Shown: piece by piece, positions 29,006-39,102 of the stretch
How positions within the stretch are numbered: the first letter of the stretch is position 1
Layout: every line of letters starts with the position of its first letter
Assembly (NCBI RefSeq): GCF_030812915.1
Contig: NZ_JAUSTQ010000003.1
Location: 124,001 to 188,000, forward strand
Reading direction: 5' to 3'
Length of the DNA stretch: 64,000 bases
DNA from: Alkalibacillus salilacus
GTDB taxonomy: Bacteria; Bacillota; Bacilli; Bacillales; Alkalibacillaceae
Translations under genes and position numbers: made by a program
The notes under the pieces: generated by a model
The model's database searches: none
Seen by the model: the letters and a program-made list of their open reading frames with translations, nothing else
What the model was told of the DNA's origin: nothing

Positions 29006-29035
29006 AAACCCTTGCCTATTCATAGACAAGGGTTT
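29006..29035 (-). terminator. Terminator-like hairpin after proS
   Basis: A 9-bp perfect stem (AAACCCTTG at 29006-29014, CAAGGGTTT at 29027-29035), extended inward by four pairs past one mismatch. The minus-strand tail is TTTCTAAAATC; the plus-strand tail is TTTTGATTG. It lies 9 bases past the proS stop and before polC. Confidence 0.65.
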
Positions 29036-29044
29036 TGATTGTAA

Positions 29045-30742
29045 TCATAACGTTTTTAAAAATGAAACAAGTTCATCTACATGGATATCTTGTTGTTCGC
29101 CAGTTTTTCTATTCTTGTATTCTACATAACCTTCATTTGCGCGTTTACCAATCGTCACGCGATGCGTAATTCCAATTAAATCACTATCATTAAATTTGAC
29201 ACCAGCTCGTTCTTGACGATCATCGTATAACACATCAAAGGCTTGATCTTGTAAGTTTGTATAAACTGTTTCTGCTAATTCAACTTGTTCATCTTTCTTC
29301 ATATTAAGATTGATCATATGAACATCAAACGGAACGAGAGAATCTGGCCAAAACATGCCTTGTTCGTCATGGAACTGCTCAACTACAGAAGCTAATGTAC
29401 GTGATACCCCTATTCCATAGCAACCCATAATATAAGTTTGAGCTCGTCCCTCTTGGTTTAAAAATGAAGCGTTTAACTTGTCCGCATAAAGTGACCCGAG
29501 TTTAAATACATGGCCCACTTCAATACCTTTTGCAAACTGGATGGTACCATGACCATCTGGAGAAGGGTCTCCTTCTTCAATAAAACGAACATCAGCGTAT
29601 TGTGTTACCTCAAAATCATGATCTGGTGTGACATTGCGGAAATGGTAACCATTTTCATTGGCACCGCAAGAGGCATTAACTAAGGGTTGCACACCATAGT
29701 CAGCAATAACCTCTACATCTTCAGGAACATTAATCGGGCCTAAAGAGCCAAATCCAGCACCAACCACATCAATCGTTTCTTGTTCTGTTGCCAATTCAAT
29801 AAACTTAGCATCGAATAAATTTTTGAGTTTAACATCGTTGACTTCATGATCCCCACGCGTGACAACCATAACAAAACGATCATCTACTTTAAACATGATA
29901 GCTTTCATGCCTTCTTGTAAGGAATGCCCTAAAAAGTCAGCTACTTCTTGCATCGTTTTCGCATTTGGTGTTTCAATTTTTTCAAGTGATTTATTAGGTT
30001 CCGTCTTTGGCTTCTCTTCTGTTGGTAGTACGGGAGCCATCTCTACGTTGGCGGCGTAATCAGATTGATCTGAATACGCTATTGTATCTTCACCAATATC
30101 TGATAAAACCATAAATTCATGCGTGTCTTTACCACCCATAGCACCTGAGTCAGCGATAACGGCTCGGAAATTCAATCCACATCGTTCAAACACTCGTTTA
30201 TAAGCTTCAAACAAACGATTATAAGCTTCATCAAGCGATTCATAAGTTTCATGGAAAGAATAAGCATCTTTCATTAAAAACTCACGACCGCGTAACAATC
30301 CAAACCGAGGTCTCTTTTCATCACGGAATTTATTTTGGATTTGATAAACGGTTAACGGTAATTTTTTATATGAATTGATTTCATCCCCTATTAGAGATGT
30401 CACAACTTCTTCATGCGTTGCCCCTAATGCAAATTTTCGTTCATGGCGATCATTTAGTCGCATTAATTCAAGCCCCATCGTCTCCCAGCGTCCTGAAGCT
30501 TCCCACAGTTCAGCCGGTTGTAGACTTGGCATCTGAATTTCTTGTGCGCCAGTACGGTCCATTTCTTCACGAATAATCGTTTCTAACTTACGTAAGACAC
30601 GCTTACCTAATGGCAAAAAGTTATATACACCAGATGCTAGTTTACGAATATAACCAGCTTTTAATAACAACTGATGGCTTGGAATGTCTGCTTCTTTAGG
30701 TACCTCTCGTAAAGTTGGAATTAGCATATTACTTTGTCTCAT
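29045..30742 (-). CDS. proS: Prolyl-tRNA synthetase (bacterial type, with editing domain)
   Basis: Encodes 565 aa. It charges tRNA-Pro. Class II motif 1 ([21 protein letters not shown]) and motif 2 ([25 protein letters not shown]) lie in the N-terminal half. An inserted YbaK-like editing domain (about 230-390, [15 protein letters not shown]) hydrolyses mischarged alanyl-tRNA-Pro. Motif 3 ([13 protein letters not shown]) and the anticodon-binding domain end the protein. A possible promoter with TATAAT at about 30762 lies very close to the start. No T-box element fits in the 82-base gap. Confidence 0.98.
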   Translation of the reverse strand: MRQSNMLIPTLREVPKEADIPSHQLLLKAGYIRKLASGVYNFLPLGKRVLRKLETIIREEMDRTGAQEIQMPSLQPAELWEASGRWETMGLELMRLNDRHERKFALGATHEEVVTSLIGDEINSYKKLPLTVYQIQNKFRDEKRPRFGLLRGREFLMKDAYSFHETYESLDEAYNRLFEAYKRVFERCGLNFRAVIADSGAMGGKDTHEFMVLSDIGEDTIAYSDQSDYAANVEMAPVLPTEEKPKTEPNKSLEKIETPNAKTMQEVADFLGHSLQEGMKAIMFKVDDRFVMVVTRGDHEVNDVKLKNLFDAKFIELATEQETIDVVGAGFGSLGPINVPEDVEVIADYGVQPLVNASCGANENGYHFRNVTPDHDFEVTQYADVRFIEEGDPSPDGHGTIQFAKGIEVGHVFKLGSLYADKLNASFLNQEGRAQTYIMGCYGIGVSRTLASVVEQFHDEQGMFWPDSLVPFDVHMINLNMKKDEQVELAETVYTNLQDQAFDVLYDDRQERAGVKFNDSDLIGITHRVTIGKRANEGYVEYKNRKTGEQQDIHVDELVSFLKTL

Positions 30743-30824
30743 ACAATTTCACCTCATTTATTATATTCCCTGACCGAATATGAACAACCAAGATTAATCG
30801 TTTAATCTAATCATGTAAAACCAA

Positions 30825-32081
30825 TTACATAAATAGTCGTTCAATGTCATTCCACGTAACAGCAATCATTAATAACATGAGTAATGTAAACCCGATAAAG
30901 TGAACAATTCCTTCTTTCTGGGGGTCAAGCGGCTTACCTCGAATCGCTTCAAGTCCAATGAATATTAAGCGTCCACCATCTAATGCGGGTAAAGGTAATA
31001 AGTTTACTATACCTAAATTAATGCTAAGCATCGCTGTCCACATGATATAGTTGAAAAAACCAGTTTGAACAACGTCATCAGTTGCTGAATAGATACCGAC
31101 TGGTCCTGCTAATGCATCTAATGATAATTGACCTGTCACAAGTTGGCCAAGAGCATCTAATATAAGAATCGTCATATCATAAGTCTGGGTAAAACCATAA
31201 GCGATCACATCACCTGGTGCATCTTCGAAGTGTCTTCGAACACCTAATTGGCCGATAGATTGTCCTTGTTCTGTGATTTCAGCAGGAGCGACTGAAGTAG
31301 TAACAAGTTCATCCCCTCTTTCCATCGTTAATTCTACTGTTTCCCCAGGTCTTTCTTGTACATATCTCACAAAATCCGTCCATGTATTAATCGACTGATT
31401 ATCTATAGACACAACTTGGTCGCCTGCTTCAATGTCGACTGCTGCAGCAGGTGAATCCTCTTGTACTTCTCCTATAATTGCTTGTTCAGCCGGAACACCT
31501 TGGGCAAAACCAAGTGCAATGAACAAAGCAATTGCTAGTGCAAAGTTCATAAATGGCCCTGCAAATACTTGTAGTCCTTTTTGGATTGTATTCTTACTTG
31601 AGAACTGTCGATCATATGGAGCAATTAATGTTTCTTTTTCATCCATCACGAATAAGGCTTGTCGGTTAACACTATATTTATGGAAAGTTTCAGTGTCCAA
31701 ATCATTAGCCTCAATAGTTAATTCATGATCTAGATCAATTCTAGATACTTCAACAACTTTTGCATCAGGGTGATTTGACTTATTATTGACGATGATTTTA
31801 TTGACTTCACCTAAGTCATTAAACTCTAAACCTATATGATGACCTGGTTTTAAGTCGATAATTTCTGGATCTTCACCAGCAACCCTTACATAACCACCAA
31901 TCGGTAATAACCTAATCGTATATAATGTTTCGTGTTTACGGTAGGAAAAAATTTTCGGACCGAAACCAATGGCAAATTCTCGTGCAAGCATTCCTGCCCT
32001 TTTCGCTAAAATCAAATGGCCTAGTTCATGAATAAACACGAGTAAGCCAAACATAAATATAAATGCTATTATTGTGTTCAA
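30825..32081 (-). CDS. rseP: Site-2 zinc metalloprotease RseP/RasP
   Basis: Encodes 418 aa from the TTG at 32081, 8 bases after AAGGAAGG; the in-frame GTG at 32090 is part of the site. It is an intramembrane protease that cleaves anti-sigma factors and other membrane substrates. HELGH at residues 18-22 in the first helix and NLLPLPALDGG near 370 complete the zinc site. A PDZ domain (GDQVVSIDNQSINTWTDF) occupies about 200-275. Four membrane helices are visible. The cdsA-dxr-rseP-proS-polC order is conserved in Bacillus. Confidence 0.96.
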   Translation of the reverse strand: MNTIIAFIFMFGLLVFIHELGHLILAKRAGMLAREFAIGFGPKIFSYRKHETLYTIRLLPIGGYVRVAGEDPEIIDLKPGHHIGLEFNDLGEVNKIIVNNKSNHPDAKVVEVSRIDLDHELTIEANDLDTETFHKYSVNRQALFVMDEKETLIAPYDRQFSSKNTIQKGLQVFAGPFMNFALAIALFIALGFAQGVPAEQAIIGEVQEDSPAAAVDIEAGDQVVSIDNQSINTWTDFVRYVQERPGETVELTMERGDELVTTSVAPAEITEQGQSIGQLGVRRHFEDAPGDVIAYGFTQTYDMTILILDALGQLVTGQLSLDALAGPVGIYSATDDVVQTGFFNYIMWTAMLSINLGIVNLLPLPALDGGRLIFIGLEAIRGKPLDPQKEGIVHFIGFTLLMLLMIAVTWNDIERLFM

Positions 32082-32096
32082 TCCAAGCACCTTCCT

Positions 32097-33242
32097 TTAG
32101 TGACGGCGTCTTACACGTTTGCGTGTTTCCTGATCAATCTCTAAAATTGTATCTAAATTTGGCGATTCAATTCTTTGATGTTCAGCTAATTCATCATATA
32201 TAGCCTTCTCAATACCTAAAAAATCAATCTGATCGTTTAAAAACAACTGTACTGCTTCTTCATTTGCTGCATTTAATACAGTTGGCATAGATCCACCTTC
32301 TCGTCCAGCCTGATAAGCCATATCTAAACAAGGGAAACGATCAAAACTTAAGTCTTGAAAGTGAAGCGTACCGAACGATGTTAAATCAAGTCCTGATGAC
32401 AAATTATAAGTTGTTCGATCAGGGTAGGTTAGAGCATATTGAATGGGGATTCTCATATCTGGTGTACCAAGTTGCGCCATTACATTCTGATCAACAAATT
32501 CAACCATACTATGAATAACACTTTCTTTATGCATTAATACGTCTATTTGAGCATATGGAACATCAAAAAGCCAGTGTGCTTCAATGACTTCTAAACCTTT
32601 ATTCATCATAGTCGCAGAGTCTATTGTTATTTTCGCACCCATACTCCAATTAGGATGTTTTAAAGCATCTTCCTTAGTAACACCAACTAGCTCATCTCGT
32701 GTGTAGTCACGAAAACTACCTCCTGAAGCTGTGATAACCATTCGCTTAATTTCACTCGGACTCTCTCCTCGTAAACATTGATGAATAGCAGCGTGTTCAC
32801 TATCAACAGGTAATAAATCAACTCCGTATCGATCAGCTTCAGCTTTTACAAGATGGCCTGCCGTAACAAGTGTTTCTTTATTTGCAAATGCAATTTGTTT
32901 TTGGGCACGAATAGCCGCCAATGTAGGCTTTAACCCAACACTACCTAATAATGCATTAACCACTAAATCCACATCAGGTTGTGTAACCAATTCATTTAAA
33001 GCGTCTAACCCAGAGTAAATTGAAATGTTGCCATCAATTTGATGAATTAGTTGTTCCTTGACTAAGTCATCTTTCACTACAACTATTGAAGGTTTCAAAC
33101 ACTCTATAATAGGTTTAGCTACATCTATTCGTGTCCCAAATGCCATCGCATAAAGATTGAATTCGGATGGATTTGCTTCAATAATATCTGATGTTTGTAC
33201 ACCAATAGATCCTGTTGCCCCTAATAAGACTATATTTTTCAT
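32097..33242 (-). CDS. dxr: 1-deoxy-D-xylulose 5-phosphate reductoisomerase
   Basis: Encodes 381 aa. DXR makes MEP in the non-mevalonate isoprenoid pathway, which feeds UppS encoded nearby. The NADPH-binding [10 protein letters not shown] begins the protein; [15 protein letters not shown] and ITASGGSFR are the substrate and metal-binding blocks; [27 protein letters not shown] is the family signature. The start follows GAGGGTAG. It lies between cdsA and rseP. Confidence 0.97.
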   Translation of the reverse strand: MKNIVLLGATGSIGVQTSDIIEANPSEFNLYAMAFGTRIDVAKPIIECLKPSIVVVKDDLVKEQLIHQIDGNISIYSGLDALNELVTQPDVDLVVNALLGSVGLKPTLAAIRAQKQIAFANKETLVTAGHLVKAEADRYGVDLLPVDSEHAAIHQCLRGESPSEIKRMVITASGGSFRDYTRDELVGVTKEDALKHPNWSMGAKITIDSATMMNKGLEVIEAHWLFDVPYAQIDVLMHKESVIHSMVEFVDQNVMAQLGTPDMRIPIQYALTYPDRTTYNLSSGLDLTSFGTLHFQDLSFDRFPCLDMAYQAGREGGSMPTVLNAANEEAVQLFLNDQIDFLGIEKAIYDELAEHQRIESPNLDTILEIDQETRKRVRRRH

Positions 33243-33266
33243 TGTCTACCCTCATTCATGATTAAA

Positions 33267-34055
33267 TTAAAGGAACTGTAAAAAGTGTAGAAAAGGTAAC
33301 ATAAAAATTAAACTATCAAACCGATCTAATATGCCACCATGACCTGGTAATATTCGACCAGAATCTTTCACTCCGTAAGTACGTTTTAATGCTGATTCAA
33401 CTAAATCCCCTAGTTGTGCCAAGATTGAACCTAAAATGGCAATCATAATCACTATGACTATATTATCATACAACGGATTAATCATTTCAAATATTAAAGC
33501 GATGAGGACAGCACTTGCAATTCCTCCATTAAATCCTGCGATTGTCTTTTTAGGGCTAATCTCAGGCCATAATTTACGTTTGCCAATCGAACGACCAATC
33601 AAGTATGCCCCTGTATCCGTAAACCAGATGATTAAAAATGCAAACAATATATAATCTAAGCCTAGTAATCGCGTTTCAATTACAGTTGCAAATCCAACGC
33701 CAACATAAATGAATGATAAAAGTATAAAAGCCATGTCGCTATACGTCACATGGTTTTTTACAAGCACAATAAAAGCTAATAAAGTAAACGCTGCTAATAA
33801 TGCCAATTCGGTCAGATTAATTGGTAAGTTTGCTAAAAATGAATAAATAAATAAATCAATAAATCCAATCCATAATAGCACAAAACTTAATATAGCAGGA
33901 AAACTAAACAACGTGATATTTTTCATTTGGAATAACTCACTAAGCCCGACGGTTGCTAATAGCCCTATAATTAATATAAAAGGCCAATCCCCATAAACAA
34001 TAAATGGTAAAAATATAATTAGCCCAATTACAGCTGTTAAAACGCGTTGTTTCAA
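33267..34055 (-). CDS. cdsA: Phosphatidate cytidylyltransferase
   Basis: Encodes 262 aa with a TTG start. It makes CDP-diacylglycerol, precursor of the anionic phospholipids. About eight hydrophobic helices are evident. The C-terminal family signature appears as LGDLVESALKRTYGVKDSGRILPGHGGILDRFDSL, with its conserved Asp residues. It starts 12 bases after uppS, making a membrane/cell-wall lipid unit with uppS and dxr. Confidence 0.97.
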   Translation of the reverse strand: MKQRVLTAVIGLIIFLPFIVYGDWPFILIIGLLATVGLSELFQMKNITLFSFPAILSFVLLWIGFIDLFIYSFLANLPINLTELALLAAFTLLAFIVLVKNHVTYSDMAFILLSFIYVGVGFATVIETRLLGLDYILFAFLIIWFTDTGAYLIGRSIGKRKLWPEISPKKTIAGFNGGIASAVLIALIFEMINPLYDNIVIVIMIAILGSILAQLGDLVESALKRTYGVKDSGRILPGHGGILDRFDSLIFMLPFLHFLQFL

Positions 34056-34067
34056 TACATCACATCC

Positions 34068-34814
34068 CTACAATCCACCGAATCGTCTCTTTCGATGTTG
34101 ATATTCCTTAATGGCTTCATCTAATGCATTTTCGTCAAATTCAGGCCATAACTGATCGGTAAAATAAAATTCAGCATAAGCTAATTGCCATAATAAATAA
34201 TTGCTTAATCGTTTTTCACCGCTCGTTCTAATTAATAAATCAGGATCGGGAACCGTATAAGTTAATAAATGTTGCTCGATGACATTCTCATCAATTTCAT
34301 CAATTTGAAGCGAATTTTCTTGAACATCTTGAGCGATTTGTTTTGTCGCTTCTACTAGCTCTTTACGACTACCATAATTCAAAGCCAAAATTAATGACAT
34401 ACCATCGTTATCTTTTGTTTCCTCAATCGCTTGGTTTACTGCTTTCTGGGTAAAATCAGGAAGAGAATCAAAATCTCCAATTGTCGTGATTTTAACATTA
34501 TTTTCTTTTAATCCTGGTAAATATGTATTAAGAAATTGAGATGGTAACTTCAAGATAAATTCAACCTCTGAATGAGGTCGTTTCCAATTTTCAGTAGAAA
34601 AAGCATAAAGCGTTAAAGCTTTAACACCTAGGTTAGAGGCGCGTTTTACTACTTTTTCAATTGATTTCATTCCTTCACGATGGCCAGCTACTCTTGGTAA
34701 TGCACGTTTTTTTGCCCATCGACCATTCCCATCCATAATAATTGCAATATGTTGTGGGATATTATCTGAACTTATTTGTTGTTTTTCATCTTTTTCATTT
34801 TGACGAAAAAGCAT
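34068..34814 (-). CDS. uppS: Undecaprenyl diphosphate synthase
   Basis: Encodes 248 aa from the ATG at 34814 after GGAGAGGGATC; an upstream in-frame ATG at 34838 lacks a site. UppS elongates farnesyl diphosphate with eight isopentenyl units to make the C55 carrier for cell-wall synthesis. IIMDGNGRWAKKR with the catalytic Asp, GHREGM, LYAFSTENW and the C-terminal RTSGEKRLSNYLLWQ are the cis-prenyltransferase blocks. It follows frr beyond a strong terminator. Confidence 0.97.
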   Translation of the reverse strand: MLFRQNEKDEKQQISSDNIPQHIAIIMDGNGRWAKKRALPRVAGHREGMKSIEKVVKRASNLGVKALTLYAFSTENWKRPHSEVEFILKLPSQFLNTYLPGLKENNVKITTIGDFDSLPDFTQKAVNQAIEETKDNDGMSLILALNYGSRKELVEATKQIAQDVQENSLQIDEIDENVIEQHLLTYTVPDPDLLIRTSGEKRLSNYLLWQLAYAEFYFTDQLWPEFDENALDEAIKEYQHRKRRFGGL

Positions 34815-34850
34815 ATTGATCCCTCTCCAATATAACATTTAAGAAAAATT

Positions 34851-34877
34851 CAGCTTTCGCCGCTAAAGCGAAAGCTG
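34851..34877 (-). terminator. Intrinsic terminator after frr
   Basis: A 10-bp perfect stem (CAGCTTTCGC at 34851-34860, GCGAAAGCTG at 34868-34877) with a 7-base loop. On the minus strand it is followed by AATTTTTCTTAAATG. It lies 20 bases past the frr stop. Confidence 0.88.
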
Positions 34878-34897
34878 TCAGAAACACTTATGATGTC

Positions 34898-35455
34898 TTA
34901 TACTTCAGTCATTTCTTTTTCTTTAGCTTCTAGCATTTGATCGATTTGATCAATGTGCTTATCTGTTTCTTTTTGAACATCATCTGTATAAGAACGTAAC
35001 TCATCTTCAGTGATTACACTATCTTTTTCTAACTTTTTCAATTGATCGTTAGCTTCACGACGAATGTTACGAACTTGCACCCGAGCTTCCTCAGCGTATT
35101 TTCTAGTAATCTTCACAAGTTCCTTACGTCGCTCTTCCGTTAGTGCTGGAATGTTAATGCGTATAAGTTTTCCGTCATTATTAGGTGTTAAACCTAAATC
35201 CGCTTTCTGGATCGCTTTCTCCATATCACCAATTGCAGACTTATCAAATGGTGTAATGACAAGCAAACGCGCTTCAGGTGCAGAAATGTTAGCTAACTGA
35301 TTTAGAGGTGTTTGTGCACCATAATACTCTACATAAACCGTATCTAGGATAGCTGGATTTGCACGGCCAGCTCGTACTGTTGCTAATTGTTTCGAAAAAG
35401 CATCAACAGCACCTTTCATTTTGTCACGGCAATCTTTAATCACTTCGTCACTCAT
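34898..35455 (-). CDS. frr: Ribosome recycling factor
   Basis: Encodes 185 aa from the ATG at 35455, 8 bases after AGGAGG; a GTG directly in front at 35458 is the alternative. With EF-G it splits post-termination ribosomes. The coiled three-helix bundle is recognisable: [45 protein letters not shown] and [13 protein letters not shown]. The start lies within a few bases of the pyrH stop, so it is probably coupled to pyrH. Confidence 0.97.
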   Translation of the reverse strand: MSDEVIKDCRDKMKGAVDAFSKQLATVRAGRANPAILDTVYVEYYGAQTPLNQLANISAPEARLLVITPFDKSAIGDMEKAIQKADLGLTPNNDGKLIRINIPALTEERRKELVKITRKYAEEARVQVRNIRREANDQLKKLEKDSVITEDELRSYTDDVQKETDKHIDQIDQMLEAKEKEMTEV

Positions 35456-35457
35456 CA

Positions 35458-36180
35458 CTATTTCCTCCTAATTATTGTTCCAATTTCTTCGCCAGTAACA
35501 ACCCGTTTGATGTTACCTTCCTCCATAATCGAGAATACTATTAATGCTATGTTATTGTCCATACATAATGAAGATGCAGTGGAATCCATAACACCTAACC
35601 CACCATTCAATACTTCCATAAAACTTAATTCATGGTATTTAACCGCATTATTATTTATGGTTGGGTCATCTGAATAAACACCATCCACATTATTCTTAGC
35701 CATTAGTATAACATCCGCCTCGATTTCTGCGGCACGCAAGGCAGCTGTCGTATCAGTAGAAAAATAAGGATTTCCAGTACCTCCAGCAAAAATGACAACA
35801 CGTTGTTTCTCTAAATGGCGCATGGCTTTCCGACGAATATAAGGTTCCGCTACCTGACGCATCTCGATTGATGTTTGAACACGAGTCTCTACACCATAAT
35901 TTTCTAAACTATCTTGTAAAGCGAGCGAATTCATAACCGTGGCAAGCATTCCCATATAATCGGCATTAGCACGGTCCATGCCGACTTCACTACCAACCTT
36001 ACCACGCCAGATATTGCCACCCCCAACAACGATTGCAATTTCTAACCCTAGTTCGTGTATTTCTTTAATTTGTTTAGCAATTGACTTAATGAATCGTGGA
36101 TCAATTCCATTACCTTGTTCCCCACTTAAGGCTTCTCCACTCAATTTAAGGACAACTCGTTTGAAATCAGCTTTAGACAT
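35458..36180 (-). CDS. pyrH: UMP kinase
   Basis: Encodes 240 aa, equal to B. subtilis PyrH, from the ATG at 36180 after GGAGGTAA; a longer frame to 36234 is rejected. It phosphorylates UMP to UDP. The amino-acid-kinase fold has [26 protein letters not shown] and [23 protein letters not shown]. The rpsB-tsf-pyrH-frr order is the conserved bacterial one. A hairpin between tsf and pyrH probably reduces expression relative to tsf. Confidence 0.98.
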   Translation of the reverse strand: MSKADFKRVVLKLSGEALSGEQGNGIDPRFIKSIAKQIKEIHELGLEIAIVVGGGNIWRGKVGSEVGMDRANADYMGMLATVMNSLALQDSLENYGVETRVQTSIEMRQVAEPYIRRKAMRHLEKQRVVIFAGGTGNPYFSTDTTAALRAAEIEADVILMAKNNVDGVYSDDPTINNNAVKYHELSFMEVLNGGLGVMDSTASSLCMDNNIALIVFSIMEEGNIKRVVTGEEIGTIIRRK

Positions 36181-36220
36181 ATTTACCTCCGTCATTATGT
36201 AAATATTAAAAACTTGTTTT

Positions 36221-36251
36221 AAAATAGGGAACACAATGTGTCCCCTATTTT
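36221..36251 (-). terminator. Terminator/attenuator between tsf and pyrH
   Basis: A 14-bp stem with one mismatch pairs 36221-36234 (AAAATAGGGAACAC) with 36238-36251. It sits 10 bases past the tsf stop. The minus-strand tail AAAACAAGTTTTTAA puts the T-run slightly away from the stem, so partial termination is more likely than a full stop. Confidence 0.65.
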
Positions 36252-36261
36252 AAACAATTCT

Positions 36262-37146
36262 TTACTTCTTAACTTGGCTCATGACTTCATCAGCAAAGTT
36301 TTCTTCACGTTTTTCCATGCCTTCGCCGACTTCATAACGAACGAAAGTTTTGATTGTTGCACCTTTTGATTCTACATATTGTTTTACAGTCTGGTCAGAA
36401 TCTTTAACAAAGGCCTGATCTAAAAGACAAATTTCTTCAAAGAACTTGCCTAAACGACCTTCTACCATTTTCTCTACAATATGCTCAGGTTTGCCTTCTT
36501 CAAGTGCTTGTTGTTTTAGACGTTCACGTTCTTTATCAACGATCTCTTGATCAACTTCATCACGAGATAAATACTGAGGATTGATCGCTGCGATATGCAT
36601 GGCAATATCTTTTGCTACAGCTTCATCATTTGTTCCTTCTAAATGCGTTAGCACGCCAATTTTACCACCCATATGAATGTAGTTTCCAATAGCACTGTTC
36701 TCGCCTTGTTCAAATACTTGGAAACGACGAAGTGAAATTTTCTCACCAATTGTTGCGATAGCTGATGTGATATACTCACTTACTGTTTGGTCAGTACCAT
36801 TAATTTTTTGTTCAAATGCTTCTTCAACCGTAGTTGGACGATGGTTAAGAATATGACTTGCTAAATCATTTAAAAGTTGCTTGAATTGATCGTTTTTAGC
36901 AACGAAATCCGTCTCAGCATTAACTTCAATCATAGCAGCTGCTTGATCGTTTGCAACGATATGTGTAGAGCCTTCTGCTGCGATACGATCCGCTTTCTTC
37001 GCTGCTTTTGACATACCTTTTTCGCGTAGGTATTCAACAGCTTTGTCTAAGTCACCGTCAGTTTCTTGTAATGCTTTTTTACAATCCATCATGCCTGCGC
37101 CTGTTTTTTCACGCAGCTCTTTTACTAAATTCGCTGTAATTGCCAT
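36262..37146 (-). CDS. tsf: Elongation factor Ts
   Basis: Encodes 294 aa. EF-Ts regenerates EF-Tu-GTP. The N-terminal UBA-like domain has [23 protein letters not shown]; the core contains [16 protein letters not shown] and [11 protein letters not shown]. It lies between rpsB and pyrH, with a terminator-like hairpin on each side. The ATG is preceded by AAGGAGGAC. Confidence 0.98.
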   Translation of the reverse strand: MAITANLVKELREKTGAGMMDCKKALQETDGDLDKAVEYLREKGMSKAAKKADRIAAEGSTHIVANDQAAAMIEVNAETDFVAKNDQFKQLLNDLASHILNHRPTTVEEAFEQKINGTDQTVSEYITSAIATIGEKISLRRFQVFEQGENSAIGNYIHMGGKIGVLTHLEGTNDEAVAKDIAMHIAAINPQYLSRDEVDQEIVDKERERLKQQALEEGKPEHIVEKMVEGRLGKFFEEICLLDQAFVKDSDQTVKQYVESKGATIKTFVRYEVGEGMEKREENFADEVMSQVKK

Positions 37147-37207
37147 TAAAATGTCCTCCTTAGGGAATAGTTAATTTATAAAAGTTCATAGATATTCAGT
37201 GTAAAAA

Positions 37208-37238
37208 AGGTGATAAAAGGTCCTACCTCTTATCACCT
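37208..37238 (-). terminator. Terminator/attenuator between rpsB and tsf
   Basis: A 13-bp stem with one mismatch pairs 37208-37220 (AGGTGATAAAAGG) with 37226-37238, with a 5-base loop. On the minus strand it is followed directly by TTTTTTACAC. It lies 7 bases past the rpsB stop and would limit readthrough into tsf. Confidence 0.85.
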
Positions 37239-37245
37239 CAACCTT

Positions 37246-37998
37246 TTACTCTTGAACGGCTTCTTTTTCTTCTTCGTCTTCAGAAGTTACTTCTTCAGCA
37301 ACATCTTCTGTTGCTTCACCTTGTTTCATTTCTAAAATCGCGTCAGCCATTCTTGATGTGATTAATTTAACCGCACGGATAGCGTCATCGTTTGCTGGAA
37401 TAACATAATCGATTTCATCCGGATCGCAGTTTGTATCAACCATAGCTACAATAGGAATATTTAACTTATGCGCTTCTTTTACAGCGATACGCTCTTTGCG
37501 TGGGTCAACGATAAATAATGCATCAGGAATGCCTTCCATATTTTTAATACCGCCTAAGAATTTCTCAAGACGTTCTTTTTCTTTAAGAATCATCACGACT
37601 TCTTTCTTAGGAAGAACATCGAAAGTACCGTCTTCTTCCATGCCTTCAATTTCTTTAAGACGATTAACACGTTTTTCAATAGTTTGGAAGTTTGTTAATG
37701 TGCCGCCTAACCAACGTTGGTTAATATAATGCATACCAGCACGAGTTGCTTCTTCCTTCACTGTATCTTGTGCTTGTTTTTTCGTTCCAACGAAAAGAAT
37801 TGTGCCTCCGTCTTGTGCAACATCCTTAACGAAGTTGAACGCTTCATCGACCTTCTTAACTGTTTTTTGTAGGTCAATGATGTAAATGCCGTTACGTTCC
37901 GTGAAAATATAACGTTTCATTTTCGGGTTCCAACGGCGTGTTTGGTGACCGAAATGGACACCTGCTTCTAGCAATTGTTTCATTGAAATTGCTGCCAT
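37246..37998 (-). CDS. rpsB: Ribosomal protein S2
   Basis: Encodes 250 aa. S2 assembles late into the 30S subunit. Signatures [22 protein letters not shown] and [36 protein letters not shown] are clear. The C-terminal tail (about 228-250) is strongly acidic ([16 protein letters not shown]). The ATG follows AGGAGG. A strong promoter with extended -10 lies about 120 bases upstream, just after the swrB stop codon, with a hairpin in the leader. Confidence 0.98.
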   Translation of the reverse strand: MAAISMKQLLEAGVHFGHQTRRWNPKMKRYIFTERNGIYIIDLQKTVKKVDEAFNFVKDVAQDGGTILFVGTKKQAQDTVKEEATRAGMHYINQRWLGGTLTNFQTIEKRVNRLKEIEGMEEDGTFDVLPKKEVVMILKEKERLEKFLGGIKNMEGIPDALFIVDPRKERIAVKEAHKLNIPIVAMVDTNCDPDEIDYVIPANDDAIRAVKLITSRMADAILEMKQGEATEDVAEEVTSEDEEEKEAVQE

Positions 37999-38079
37999 AA
38001 TAAAATCCTCCTAATTGGTTTTGTTTTCCTCCGACTGCTTCATACGAAAGCGAAACTCAATTAACGAGCACCTTCACTT

Positions 38080-38093
38080 ACGTCCACAGACGT
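38080..38093 (-). promoter_or_regulatory. Hairpin in the rpsB leader
   Basis: A 5-bp stem ACGTC/GACGT with a 4-base loop lies in the roughly 110-base leader of rpsB. S2 leaders are autoregulated in some bacteria; a regulatory role here is only a possibility. Confidence 0.3.
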
Positions 38094-38113
38094 GTGTATT
38101 AACACCAAAAGTA

Positions 38114-38142
38114 AATATATCACATTACTATTGGGTAGGCAA
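38114..38142 (-). promoter_or_regulatory. Sigma-A type promoter for rpsB-tsf
   Basis: On the minus strand: TTGCCT (38142-38137), a 17-base spacer, then TATATT (38119-38114), preceded by TGA giving an extended -10 (TGnTATATT). The -35 box begins 4 bases past the swrB stop codon, so the promoter marks the boundary between the fla/che operon and the ribosomal genes. No terminator is visible between swrB and this promoter. Confidence 0.8.
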
Positions 38143-38145
38143 GTC

Positions 38146-38700
38146 TTAATGCGACATTTTATAATGAAATTTCACCATCAATTCAACCTCAGTATAGCCC
38201 ATTTCCAAGTGTTTGGCTATTGCTTCAATGGAATAACCTTGATCATACATTTGAAAAGCTTTTTGCTGGGGTGTTGAATGATTCGTTGTCCTTTGAGAAC
38301 TAATTTCTACTTTATCTTCTTTGTGTTCAATCATGTCACTAATATCAAACGGTTGTGTTGTTTCTGTTTTTTGTACCATAGATGATTCTTCAGATTGTTG
38401 GTTATCTTCTTCGCTTACATTTAATGTAGCCTCTACTGGATCATTATTAGTCCCAACATTATTGTACGAAGTTTCTCTTGTTTGACTTACTTGAGATTGC
38501 CGTTCAAATTTCGACATTTCCTCAAGTAATTTACGATTCTCATCTTTAAGTTCCAACAGATAAGAATTAAATAAATCTTCAATTTCCCGAACACGTTTTT
38601 CCGGATCAGAATTAGATTCATCTAAATGTCTTAGTCTTTGATATAAATATATAATAGCGATAAATGAAACACCGTGTAAGATAAGACTAAATATTTCCAC
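38146..38700 (-). CDS. swrB: SwrB-like swarming/flagellar regulator
   Basis: Encodes 184 aa with a GTG start after TAGGTGG. One N-terminal membrane helix (about 3-22, LILHGVSFIAIIYLY) is followed by a coiled-coil stretch (about 30-68) and a low-complexity acidic linker. A C-terminal helix-turn-helix-like segment reads AFQMYDQGYSIEAIAKHLEMGYTEVELMV. SwrB in B. subtilis helps activate the flagellar export apparatus and is the last gene of fla/che before rpsB, exactly as here. The call rests on layout and architecture more than sequence identity. Confidence 0.85.
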   Translation of the reverse strand: MEIFSLILHGVSFIAIIYLYQRLRHLDESNSDPEKRVREIEDLFNSYLLELKDENRKLLEEMSKFERQSQVSQTRETSYNNVGTNNDPVEATLNVSEEDNQQSEESSMVQKTETTQPFDISDMIEHKEDKVEISSQRTTNHSTPQQKAFQMYDQGYSIEAIAKHLEMGYTEVELMVKFHYKMSH

Positions 38701-38726
38701 TAATTATACCACCTAAACCTTGTATC

Positions 38727-39032
38727 TCATCTAGATAAGTCCACTCGATTACCTAGATAAGGATGAGGAATTTGTTGATTTGGTTCTTTTCTAGATTGTT
38801 GCCTAGTATCTTGTGACCAGACATGCTCTGAATGATCGTCATCTTCATTGCGAGCTGGTTCAGATTCGTTCGATTCTAAGACCGCTTTTCTTTTGCGCTC
38901 TAATTCCTTTAATTGTTCTTCACTTAATACATCTTGCATAACTTGGGCTCTTTGTTGTAATTGATCTTGAAGTTGACCAGCATCTTGTGTTCTTGGAAGT
39001 GCAACCTGCAGTTCGACAGCTTTCCAACTCAT
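38727..39032 (-). CDS. Uncharacterised small soluble protein in the fla/che operon
   Basis: Encodes 101 aa, ATG after GAGGTGATCAC. I do not recognise a named family. The first third (MSWKAVELQVALPRTQDAGQ) looks ordered and conserved-type, followed by a Q-rich helix with predicted coiled-coil character (LQDQLQQRAQVMQDVLSEEQLKELERKRKAVLE). The last 45 residues are polar and probably disordered. There is no membrane segment or signal peptide. It sits between the DUF342 gene and swrB, so it is presumably co-expressed with sigD. A role in motility is guilt by association only. Confidence 0.75.
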   Translation of the reverse strand: MSWKAVELQVALPRTQDAGQLQDQLQQRAQVMQDVLSEEQLKELERKRKAVLESNESEPARNEDDDHSEHVWSQDTRQQSRKEPNQQIPHPYLGNRVDLSR

Positions 39033-39102
39033 GTGATCACCTCTTCATTATCAGTTACTAACAAATTAATCATCATCAGCAACTATTTGTGATTTAAGAT
39101 AC

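Noticed and set aside
30743-30824. Possible T-box regulating proS
   Set aside because: The 82-base gap is too short for a T-box leader and lacks the conserved T-box sequence; only a small AT-rich hairpin is present.
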